Below, one piece after another: positions 29,909 through 38,996 of a DNA stretch of 43,646 nt; positions within the stretch are counted from its first letter, which is position 1, and the number at the start of each line of letters is the position of its first letter. Source of the DNA: Smittium culicis (Eukaryota > Kickxellomycota > Harpellomycetes > Harpellales > Legeriomycetaceae); NCBI GenBank assembly GCA_001970855.1, contig LSSN01000109.1:1-43646 (forward strand). Reading direction: 5' to 3'. The notes beneath the pieces were generated by a model that saw nothing but the letters and a program-made list of their open reading frames with translations, made no database searches and had not been told where the DNA came from. The position numbers and the translations under genes were made by a program.

Positions 29909-32095
29909 ATGGAAACCAGTCATTCTACCCCAATATCCTCATCTGAATATAGCGAATGTCTCGACTATCTCGAAAACTCCTGGATCCAACTCAGGAAATG
30001 CAACAACGCAGATTCTTTCTTCAAAAAGCTCTTTACCCTCGATTTCTTCGGGTATACACAAGAGTTCACTTTAAAGGTAAACTCGTTATCCTCTACTCAA
30101 AACAGATTTAAGCGAGCTGGATTTTCTGAAGCTACTCTAGATAGAATTGTAAATTCTTCGCCAAACAAACCTATTAACACAGAAGCCGATATTGCACAAC
30201 TAAATTCTCAACATATATACCCTGTATTTATTCTTGATTTTTATGAATTGCTTATATCCCAATATGAGCTATTAGGCGAGATTCAAAGATCGGATTGTAT
30301 CCAAAATATTAGTATGAAATCCATCTCTAGTCTCCCCATACTACTCGATATATGCAATATTTTTATTGAAAAATACGAATTGAGGGTTGGAAAAATTATC
30401 GATTTTTTTCTTGAGAAAAGCGACTTCATAAAAGAACAATTTTCTGAATCGCTAGAGATCACAAAAATATTTGATATAGATACCTTGAATTCGTATACTC
30501 TATCTAAAAATACAACAACAGACTCAAAAATATACTCTGAACTTTTTAAGCTAAATCAAATCATGTATATCTTTAATTCTATAACAAGAAACACTCTTCT
30601 TACTAACAAAATAATATCTGGTCAGGAACATTTCGATTTTTTACTTTCTTTGGCAAATATTTATTCCACCACTAGTTTAAATATTTCTCCAAACTTTATC
30701 TCTTTAAGCCCTGTGATTCTTTTCACTGCCCTTGATTTAAAATGGTCTCTATTATCTATAACAAACAACGCCTTGAGTCATTTAATGCAACATCCGGACA
30801 ATTGTAATCCTACAGATAACATTTGCAACCCGACCAAAATAACATCATTTTTATTCAAAATAGTCAGTACATTACCTGTCGACATAAATAATGCTGAAAT
30901 ACCTTTTTATAACGCAAATTTTTTGACGGATTTAAACTTCTCCTTTAATATTTTAGACAAGATTTCAGATCTATTTAAAGCCATAGAAAAATCTAATAAC
31001 CACTTAAACTGTGGGTTTGATAAAGACCAAGCAGAATATGTACTGATGAATCTTGAAAGCTTAAGCGGTTCAATTGAACCCGATTTTAGGGACAATACAG
31101 CATTCTTAAACCAAGAAATAGAAAATAAACCAAATGATGTTATTGGATTAGATGAATTAAACCAAAATGCTACACTAATGCTCGAAATGTTCCCATCTTC
31201 ATCAGTAGAAAATTTAAAAGAATTGCTTATTTCCTGCAACAACGACTTGGAGCTCGCGATATCAAAACGCCTTGATGGAGACAATTCTAACGCTGAGCCT
31301 GAAAAAAAACAATTGAAATCCAATATTCCTTCAGAGAGTAGTATAGAATCTATTAAAATGAAAGAAATGGAAGAATACTTAAAAAAGAGAAGAAATATTT
31401 TTGATAATGACGAGCTGGATATATTTAACTCTAATGAAATTGACGAATCCAAGATCCTAAATGGAACTATTAAATCTCCTAAAAAATACGACTTAAACAG
31501 TGCTCTAAAAGGAGTTGACAACGAACGAGTTCTTGCAGCTGCTTTGCTACTCGAAGAAGATGAGTATGACGACACTCTTGAAGATAATTATGGGATTAAC
31601 CTTGGGCTTAGCGGAAGTGAAAGTGAAAGTGAAGGTGAAGGTGAAGGTGAAGGTGAAAGCAAAGATAAAAATCAAAAATCAAGACATAACAATTCTAATA
31701 GTGAATCTACAGATATACGAGATTTGGATTCGCTGCTTGGAAAATTAGCAATAAGTGATCCATCTGTATTTTCCAAATCATCTATTATCAGAAGATCAGC
31801 AGCACGCCAAAAGCTAATTGAGGAAACAAACCTATCCAATGAACAAATCGAAGGGTGGTACACTATGCTCAACCGAGACCCTTCAAGGAAAGCAAAATTA
31901 GAAAAAGCAGTACTTGTTCAAAGCAGAAATAACCACCTAGAAAGCAAAACAGAAAATAGCACCAAAGAGCCAAGCGGATCTAAAAATAGCAACAATCCAA
32001 ACAACAGCTCATCAAAATATAAAGGAAAACATAATCGACGTGCAAACTCTAACAAAAAATTTAACCAATCTTTTGGATTCAGCCAAGAAAAATAG
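29909..32095 (+). CDS. CUE3: Cue3/ASCC2-like subunit of the ribosome-quality-control trigger complex
   Basis: Single exon, 728 aa. The N-terminal 400 residues are helical without Asn runs, as in ASCC2 and Cue3. A CUE domain lies at about 416-457 (NQNATLMLEMFPSSSVENLKELL, then NNDLELAISKRL), with the MFP and terminal LL/A-x-L positions that bind ubiquitin. It is followed by the family-specific segment RRNIFDNDELDIF (about 494) and, near residue 549, EEDEYDDTLEDNYG, the counterpart of the ASCC2 YEDEYDDTYD motif. The C-terminus is basic and Asn-rich. Cue3 (RQT3) and ASCC2 bind K63-linked ubiquitin on collided ribosomes and help the Slh1/ASCC3 helicase split them. A GAAAGT/GAAGGT hexamer run (about 31616-31660) codes an SESEGEGEGE tract. 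The start is the first ATG (ATCATGGAAACC). Confidence 0.88.
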   Translation: METSHSTPISSSEYSECLDYLENSWIQLRKCNNADSFFKKLFTLDFFGYTQEFTLKVNSLSSTQNRFKRAGFSEATLDRIVNSSPNKPINTEADIAQLNSQHIYPVFILDFYELLISQYELLGEIQRSDCIQNISMKSISSLPILLDICNIFIEKYELRVGKIIDFFLEKSDFIKEQFSESLEITKIFDIDTLNSYTLSKNTTTDSKIYSELFKLNQIMYIFNSITRNTLLTNKIISGQEHFDFLLSLANIYSTTSLNISPNFISLSPVILFTALDLKWSLLSITNNALSHLMQHPDNCNPTDNICNPTKITSFLFKIVSTLPVDINNAEIPFYNANFLTDLNFSFNILDKISDLFKAIEKSNNHLNCGFDKDQAEYVLMNLESLSGSIEPDFRDNTAFLNQEIENKPNDVIGLDELNQNATLMLEMFPSSSVENLKELLISCNNDLELAISKRLDGDNSNAEPEKKQLKSNIPSESSIESIKMKEMEEYLKKRRNIFDNDELDIFNSNEIDESKILNGTIKSPKKYDLNSALKGVDNERVLAAALLLEEDEYDDTLEDNYGINLGLSGSESESEGEGEGEGESKDKNQKSRHNNSNSESTDIRDLDSLLGKLAISDPSVFSKSSIIRRSAARQKLIEETNLSNEQIEGWYTMLNRDPSRKAKLEKAVLVQSRNNHLESKTENSTKEPSGSKNSNNPNNSSSKYKGKHNRRANSNKKFNQSFGFSQEK
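31616..31660 (+). repeat. Coding hexanucleotide repeat (GAAAGT / GAAGGT)
   Basis: About seven units of GAAAGT or GAAGGT in CUE3 encode alternating Glu with Ser or Gly. The repeat is in frame and would vary in length without breaking the gene. Confidence 0.85.
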
Positions 32096-32777
32096 ATTTA
32101 ATTAGAAATGCTGTTTTTTTATTTATTTAGAACTTGAATATGATTCTTATTTTTTTTTTTTTAATGATTGTGAATATTTCAACCATACAATTTAAACCAC
32201 TTAGAAGATTTGAATCGTGCATTTTATGAATAAAAGATAATTAAGCTTTCAAGACGATTTTAAATAATACAAATTGTTGCTAAATGGTAGTATTAATTAT
32301 ATTTTGTATTTGAATTGAATGCAAGTAGTATCATAAACATGATATCGAGAGTATATCGAATAATATGATATGTAATGTATAACTATGTGCCGGTATAGAT
32401 ATTGGTGCATGTTTCATGAGATAATGTTTTATAAGTAAATAAAAGCAATATTCGGAATGCAGAAACCATTTAGTCTAAATGATGATAGCAATGATATATA
32501 GTAACGATAGTATTTTTTGCGTTTAAATCTAATATGATTTATAAGATAGACTTGAGTTGTAGTGTGAAATATCTTTTTTAAATATAAGTGCGAATAAGGG
32601 AGGAATCGAAGCTAGAATCTATTGGAGAGCTCAGGAAAGATTTAAAAAGCTCAGGATATTATTGGACTATTCTAGAATTGAAATTTCAAAAAGTTTATTA
32701 CATTTAATTGTTCAATTAAGGCAATAAATTCAGTTATGGTTTTTGTTTCTTGGATATTAAGAATAATATAGTAAGAA
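32096..32777. other. Intergenic region between CUE3 and VPS52
   Basis: 680 bp of AT-rich sequence with T runs next to the CUE3 stop (ATTTATTTAG, then 12 T). No CCAAT cluster, repeat or gene is seen. Confidence 0.5.
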
Positions 32778-35740
32778 ATGGTGACAGAGAAATATTCGAC
32801 TGAGCTGGAAAGCTCCTACCTCCAGGCCAAAGAAGAACAGATATCTACTCGTAAAATTTATATTAAGCCAAAAAACTACTTTAGTTTCTTATTTTATAGC
32901 CTGTATATTTATATCTAAATAGTTGAGAAATTAGAAGCGCCTCTAAACTCCCTTAAGGCTGATTTTGACGTATGCCTTGAAATTTATTTTGTTTTATTCA
33001 CTGTTTTTGGTTTTTTTTATATTATTTTTTATTGTTTGTAGCGCAATTTACATCCATTAAAAACTGTCGCTTTTTTTTAAAAAACTAAATAAATAGGATT
33101 GCATATCGATTTTAGACAACTTGGAAATACTTGTTCGCCTTTTCCGCGAGAATGTAGATAATATAAATTTCGAAATTCGTGATTTGCAAGATCAATCGAA
33201 CGAAATGAATTTCCAGCTAAAAAACAGAAGGGTAATCCTAACTTTACCCAACCCAATAAATAAAATTTAGGAAAAAAACTAAGTATAAATTTTTACAATA
33301 CTAATAGACGACTGAAGAGAATTTATCGTCGATTATCAACAGCATTACTATTTCCCCAGAATTAGTAACGTAACCGAAATTTTAGCTTACTTATATTATT
33401 ATTTGATTATTTTAGAACACATTTTATGAAATTTGATAGAAACGTTTTCGAAGCTGACATGGAAAATTTTAATGGCTGTTTAACTGAACTAACACATAAG
33501 CTATCTTCCGTGCACGAACTATCTACGAAGAATAAAAATATATTAGCAATAAAAGATTTATCTCCTCTTTTGAACTTGTTGAAGCTAAAAGTAAATCGCC
33601 TTTTTAAAAAATTTCCTCTAAATTAAATCCTTATTAATCTCTCCCCTCCCCCCATTCTCAATATAATATAGGCTTCAAAACGAATTAAAGATTTTCTTCT
33701 AAGTAAATTCGAAAAAATTCGGGATTTAACTCTAAATCTGCAGCATTTCCAAGTAGCAGAGCTTATCAAATACAAAAAGCTGAACCATTTCCTTATTGAA
33801 AACCACGCAGAAGCTGCAATCGAGGTGTGTGATAACTATATAAATATAGTTAGGCAGTACTATTACGACAATTTCGATGCGTACAAGAATGGCCTGGTTA
33901 AAAATATGGTTAGTTCTTATTACTATTAAAAGAATGTTTTATAATACACTGGGCTTATCATTATTTTAAGCTACCACAGATCCCTATCAAACTTTTATCA
34001 AAAATATTAATCATTTTTAACAATAATACTTATATTTTAAATATTTATATAACTTTTAAAAATTTTTTTTAAAATATTTAATTTGCATTTCTTTATTTTA
34101 AAAAAATGAATAAAAAATAGGGCGGATATGTGGATAAAGAAATCAGATTTGGCGAGACTGAAGACACTGTCAAGAGCTTGTTTTTTGGGGCAGCAAAAAG
34201 CACATCGCGATCCATTATGGGTAGCCCAATAAGTAGTTCAGATGCATCAGCAGGAACATTTTCGCTAGGTAATAGGGGCAGTATTATATTTGAAAGCCAA
34301 ACAATAGCGCAAAAGTTACCAGGAACGAGCGTAGGCCAGACGAGCAAAGAGGTGCAGACACTTAGTTTGCAAATGGAGGAGGTATTTTACAACTTGAATT
34401 TGGCAATAGTGGACAATGCAACAACTGAGTTTGAGTTTGTGCTTCAATTTTTTGTGTCTCCAAAGAGCAAATTACCGCTATCGAATTCAGAGATGGCGAG
34501 TAGAGTGGAGACTGAGATGGCATGTATGATATTCGGGCATGTTTTCGAGCCGGTGTTTGAGATAGGAAGCAGTTTGAGCGAGATGATAGCGACGAGCAGC
34601 TTCGACACTATCGGGGTGCTTATTTGCTTGAGATCGGTGCCGAAATTCTTGGAAATTCTTCAAAAGCGGCAGATTCCTACACTTGAGTCGTACTTTAATG
34701 GGATAAATTTGAAACTGTGGCCAAAGTTTCAGGGTTTGATGGATGTTCACATAGAAAGGTTGGGGAAACTGGCAAATTCGAAAACCAGCAAGGCATTCGA
34801 TACATTTCCAAAGCAGGTAAAAGAATACTTTTCAAATTATATTAACTTTAATGTTTAACTAAATGTGATACTTGGCGTTATTATATATTAAAAATGCGAA
34901 TCCGACCTTATTATAAACAAAAATGTGGTATTGACTTTGATATAAATATGAAATTTAAAAAAAAAAAAAAAAAAGGTGACTAAGCAGTATACGGAGTTTG
35001 TGGTATCAGTTCTGAAGCTGAGCGCTGAGTTTAACGCATCGATACTTGGGTTGGGGTTGGTTAGACTAAGGACACAGATGGACAAACTGCTTAGAAAGCA
35101 ATCGTTAAGGGCAAAAGATAACTTGACAGCACTGATATTTTTGATCAACAATTACGACTTTATAATTTCAGCGTTCAAGGTAATTCTATATATATCTATA
35201 GATTTTATTGATGATTGTATTTATTATGTATAGTGCTGGGGGGGATCTAAAAATGTAAATAATAATTAATGTGAGGGGGGTGTGCATGATTTTGGTTATA
35301 AATAGGAGAATTCAGTTGGTGAGGATGAGGCCGAGGTGAAATTTTGGGAGGACATGATGGGGGACAATGTGTACTATATAAGCGAGGAGATAATACTATA
35401 TCACTTTGGGTACTTGAGATCGTTTGTATTGAATGCGGAGCATCAACAAAGCTCAGGGAGTTTAGGGGTTGGTGATAGAAGGGGGGAGGTGATGGAGGTG
35501 ATTGAAAAGTTTAATTCTAGGTGGAGACAGGAGCTGCAGATGATAAATTCATCAATAATCCATAGATTTAGCAATTTCAATACGGGGACATCGATAGTGC
35601 ACGATACCTTGAGACAGCTGATTATATTGTATACGAGGTTTGTGGAGATAGTGGAGTCTATGGGTGAAGAAATTGGCACAGGGGTAGTTGGGGTGCATAG
35701 CGTGATGCTTGAGATCAAGAAGTACCGAAACTTGTTTTAG
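32778..35740 (+). CDS. VPS52: GARP complex subunit Vps52
   Basis: Nine exons: 32778-32850, 32923-32969, 33097-33231, 33308-33369, 33416-33590, 33672-33908, 34121-34816, 34976-35179 and 35306-35740, giving 687 aa with all joins in frame. The N-terminal part (SILDNLEILVRLFRENVDNI, then EIRDLQDQSNEMNFQLKNRR) is the coiled-coil block of Vps52/Sac2. It is followed by VTTHFMKFDRNVFEADMENF, the middle helical region (FQVAELIKYKKLNHFLIENH) and the large C-terminal region (EMACMIFGHVFEPVFEIG, then YFNGINLKLWPKFQGLMDVH). The family is 640-720 aa, so the gene looks complete. Vps52 is the core of the GARP tether, with Vps51, Vps53 and Vps54, for endosome-to-Golgi vesicles. Exons 2 and 4 are only 47 and 62 nt. 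The first exon is the least certain. The 3' end faces cofilin at 240 bp. Confidence 0.88.
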
Positions 35741-35978
35741 TTAGATGGGTAGGTGATGAAAAAAAAACAGTAGCTGTTTACTTTTGTTTAGATGGGTAGA
35801 AAAAGAAGAAGAGGTTGGAAGTATAGCAGAGACAAAATTAATTAATTAATTTTACTTTTACGTTTATAATGATAATTTATAGTATAAAAAAATAAAAGTA
35901 AAAAAAAAAAAAAACGAAGGGAGTTTATTAAATGGATAATAAAGTAAATAAAAGATAAGTGAGGGGAAAAAGGTATTT

Positions 35979-36593
35979 TTAGTGGGAAGATCTGCTGACT
36001 TTTTCGAGGACAGATTTGTGGGAGACTTCGTCTAAATCGGTACATTGGATTTCGTTGTTAATTCCATCTAGTCTTTTGCGGATGGCGTCTTTGCTTGAGG
36101 CGTACAACATCTTTGGTCTAACTTTTGCGGTGTCTGGGGACCTAAAATAAAATAAGAGTGGAGGGGGTGATGAAGGATGTAGTGAAATAGGAATTGGGGG
36201 GAGGATAGTGGTTGAGGAGAAATGATTACCAGCTGTAGAAGCATAGCTTGTGGCGGGTTCCGGCACCTTCGACTTCATAAGAGAAGTCATAGACGGCGAA
36301 GCGGCAGTCGTCAGTTGGGAGATCGTTGATGAAATCTTGGTAGTCTTCAGAGCTGGAGACTTTGTCCAATACGATTTGGGTACGGGAGTCGTTGATTTTG
36401 AAGATGACAAATTTGTGAGCTTTCTTCAACTTTAAATCGTGGTAAGTTGAGATGCATTCATCGGCAACAGAGATTCCGCTAGACTAAAATAGAAGTTGGT
36501 AAATAGTAATTTTTTGGGGGAAAAAAATACAAATAAGGGGTTGGGGAAAGGGGAAAGTGGGTATTGTGGGAAGAGTATAAGTAAGCTTACCAT
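35979..36593 (-). CDS. COF1: Cofilin / actin-depolymerising factor
   Basis: Three exons on the minus strand: 36593-36591 (only the ATG), 36483-36230 and 36141-35979, giving 139 aa. ATG is followed directly by donor GTAAGC, and the next exon begins [28 protein letters not shown] after TTTTAG. The rest carries the whole ADF domain: [60 protein letters not shown] and [16 protein letters not shown]. The [20 protein letters not shown] segment is the long actin-binding helix region, and the N-terminal MSSGI is the conserved Ser-bearing end. Cofilin severs and depolymerises actin filaments. Family length is about 140 aa, so the gene is complete. Introns after the start codon are known in other fungal cofilin genes. 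Confidence 0.93.
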
Positions 36594-37338
36594 TTTATTT
36601 TATTTGTTAGAAAAGGGCTTTAAAGAGATAGGAGGGAGAGTAAGTTATTTGGTTTGAGTGTAAGAAGGAGAGAAGGAGCTAGAATATAAGAATGAGTGTG
36701 AGAGATATTCAAGGCAAAAGCTGACTCGGAAAGTTGCTATTTTTCAGGGCTAAATAAGTAAGAAGAGTGAGAAAACAGAAAATATCCAATTTTGGGTCGG
36801 ATTCAAAAGATAATAAAGTAAATAAATTCTGGATGGAAAACATCAAAGCGGCCATTTGCTCGACGACTTGGCAAACATTCGCACACTCAGCGCCCAACTC
36901 CCGAAGCGGCAGGCACATAATCCCTCGCATCAACACCACTCCCCAATACAGCCAATAGACGCCGTGATCGTATGTTTATCCCCAATAGTGTTGGCTGATT
37001 TTGTGCTCAGAATAATCACGATATAGAAATCATCTATTGGCTGGAGCTAACAAACAAAGGCGCCTGATTACCGTCTATACAAGGCTAGCCAACTACAGAT
37101 GACGATCGTATAGTTTATGGTACTGATTGGCGCTAAACATTTCTATGGAAATCCAAGTGATATGGTTCGCTTACTCTGCATAATTAATTAATCAAAATCT
37201 ACAAAAACCGCCTGATATTTACTCCAGCCAACCGCATCTGACAATATACTAAACCAATTATATGGTCTAGATAAAAAATAATTTCTATCACAACCAATAG
37301 ATGCATTTATGATAGTTTTCAATATTGGTGAAACCAAC

Positions 37339-37492
37339 CACTACGTTTAGTCTCGCTTCTCACTACGCTTAATCGCTCCTCCCACTACGCTTAATCGCTC
37401 CTCCCACTACGCTTAATCGCTCCTCCCACTACGCTTAATCGCTCCTCCCACTACGCTTAATCGCTCCTCCCACTACGCTTAGTCTCTCTCAT
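37339..37492 (+). repeat. 22-bp minisatellite, seven units
   Basis: The unit is CACTACGCTTAATCGCTCC followed by TCC. Units start at 37339, 37361, 37383, 37405, 37427, 37449 and 37471. The middle five (37361-37470) are identical; the first and last are diverged edge units. Confidence 0.95.
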
Positions 37493-37514
37493 CCAAAGCC
37501 CAAATTTGCTGCAC

Positions 37515-37935
37515 TTAACCCTTTCCCGAGTGTTAGACAATTTTTGACGCACCAGATATGGGAGATTCTGAACGAAGAGAGCACTTTATTGCAGCTTAAT
37601 TCTATTGGCTTGGACATTATTAATATGTAAATATTATTGGTGATATTGATAAGGCATCTCGTTTTTTCTATATATTAATTTATTTTTTAAATTTATATTT
37701 GCTAAATGGAAGAAATGATTTTTCTCATTGGCATTTAATTTTTTGTGCGATTTTATAAACTGTAACACCTTACACTATAAATTGACTCCTTCATAAAGAA
37801 TCTCCCATATATAGCCTACAGAGTTCAATTACAATACTTTAATTCCAAGGACTTAAGATTCATTGGTATATGTTATAAAAACAACAAATAATAGATTTGC
37901 TTTAAAATCATAAACGAATCATAAATTTAGTTATT
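37515..37935 (+). mobile_element. MITE family 1, copy D, interrupted by MITE family 2
   Basis: TTAACCCTTTCCCG opens at 37515. After about 40 bp the element is interrupted by a complete family 2 copy with ATAT duplication (37556-37810). It then resumes with ATATAGCCTACAGAGTTCAA, matching the ATATAGCCAACAGTGTTCAG of copy B, and runs to AAAGAGCGTTGGGCGGG near 37950. The right end is fused to copy E without an intact AAAGGGTTAA. Confidence 0.75.
37556..37810 (+). mobile_element. MITE family 2, copy 2 (GGGAGATTCT ends, ATAT duplication)
   Basis: The element 37560-37806 (247 bp) begins GGGAGATTCT and ends AGAATCTCCC, perfect 10-bp inverted ends. ATAT flanks both sides (37556-37559 and 37807-37810). 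Its interior matches copy 1 at the window start along its length, including TGAACGAAGAGAGCACTTT and TTACACTATAAA. Because it splits copy D of family 1, this insertion is younger than D. Confidence 0.9.
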
Positions 37936-38132
37936 TTAAAGAGCGTTGGGCGGGCGGTAGACTATTTTTGGCCTACAAAATATAGCAATCTATGATAAGC
38001 TAAAATTCATTAATTCCGAGGCCGTAAGAATATTTGGATTATAGTATTTTAACTTCAAATAATGAATTTGCTTATAAATCATAAATGAAGCAATAAATTC
38101 GATTTTTTTAAGAGTGTTGGACTGGAAAGGGG
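37936..38132 (+). mobile_element. MITE family 1, copy E
   Basis: It starts at the junction with copy D (GGGCGGTAGACTATTTTTGG) and ends AGAGTGTTGGACTGGAAAGG at about 38131. The interior carries the family landmarks AAAATATAGC, AATTCCGAGG and TTGCTTATAAATCATAAA. The left CCCTTTCCC end is lost in the fusion, and the right border reads GGGGTAAG instead of GGGTTAA. Confidence 0.7.
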
Positions 38133-38250
38133 TAAGAAGCATCTTTTCTACGCTCTACTCTACTAGCTGCTATAACCCATTTTACCTAACCATTTCTCGG
38201 GCTATATTGCATTCTGAGCATAGAATGCCGGTCTAATCCAATCAGCCCTC

Positions 38251-38446
38251 TTAACCCTTTCGCATGCGACAGACTACTTTTGCCTACAAAATCTAACCAA
38301 CTATGTTTAGTTTTTATTCTTTAATTTCGATAACTTATTAACTATTGGCTAATTGCATTATAACTACAAATAATAAATATTCTTAAAAATCAAAACCGAA
38401 TCAATATATAGACATTTTTAATAGTGTTGCGTCTGAAAAGGGTATC
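38251..38446 (+). mobile_element. MITE family 1, copy F
   Basis: TTAA (38251-38254) is followed by CCCTTTCGCATGCGACAGAC and the element ends CTGAAAAGGG at 38442 (about 188 bp). The right target site reads TATC. The interior includes GCCTACAAAATCTAACCAAC and AATAGTGTTGCGTCTGAAAAGG, both family landmarks. Confidence 0.75.
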
Positions 38447-38659
38447 ATAAGCTCACTTATCCCCAACATTTACAAGAATCCACCGTCCAATAAATCCACG
38501 CTAAACAAATACGCTTTCTATGTGAGCCAATTACCACTTTATATTGAAGTTGTCTAGGTACTCAATCCAATGACCGTTACGGATAGTTATTTCGCAGAGG
38601 CGCGCTTTAAAATGAGTGGCCAGCGAAGCTTACAATCACTACCAGCAAACAACAACACT

Positions 38660-38990
38660 ATATCTCTATTTCCATCCCTATCCCTCTGCCTATATCTATA
38701 TCCCCGTCCCTCTACCTGTATCTCTAATACTGCTTTCTATCTCTTTTCTACTACTCTCTATCTCTAATCTACTACTCTTTATCTCTAATATACTACTCTC
38801 TATCTCTCAATCTCTACTACTCCCACAAGCCATAGCTTTCTTTCTGTATCTCCCCTGCTCCAAATCTCCTCTATACTTCTCTCAACTAGTTCAAATTCCC
38901 TATCTGCCAACATATCTCTCATTGCTTCCGCCTCCCCCCCCTTTCGCTCTGCCCACCCTATTTCTTTATTATCCCATACTCTAACTTTTC
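38660..38990 (+). promoter_or_regulatory. Pyrimidine-rich tract upstream of PKC1
   Basis: Almost uninterrupted C/T-rich sequence with repeated CTATCTCTAATCTACTACTC-type words ends just before the PKC1 ATG. CT-rich tracts like this are common in fungal core promoters and 5' leaders. The open frames through it are low-complexity artefacts. Confidence 0.6.
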
Positions 38991-38996
38991 CTAGGA

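Larger units (their letters stand above)
36594..38996. promoter_or_regulatory. Long divergent region between cofilin and PKC1
   Basis: 2.4 kb without a supported gene. Near cofilin it has CCAAT boxes (for example at 36943 and 36952) and many GCCAA/TTGGC words to about 37.3 kb. Then come a 22-bp minisatellite (37339-37492), a block of nested small transposons (37515-38132), another family 1 copy (38251-38442) and a pyrimidine-rich tract (about 38660-38990) ahead of the PKC1 start. Confidence 0.6.

Noticed and set aside
30907..31575. 222-aa minus-strand frame inside CUE3
   Set aside because: It is antisense to a well-supported CUE3 coding region, is Ser/Leu-rich as expected for a complement of Glu/Asn codons, and shows no motif.
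35443..35718. 91-aa minus-strand frame in the last VPS52 exon
   Set aside because: Antisense shadow of a well-supported exon.
37339..37492. 22-bp units as a CRISPR array
   Set aside because: Units are directly adjacent with no spacers, and the genome is eukaryotic; this is a minisatellite.
38570..38984. Two overlapping plus-strand open frames (65 and 122 aa) upstream of PKC1
   Set aside because: They translate a pyrimidine-rich repeat tract into Ser/Leu/Tyr/Pro low complexity; best explained as the PKC1 promoter and leader.
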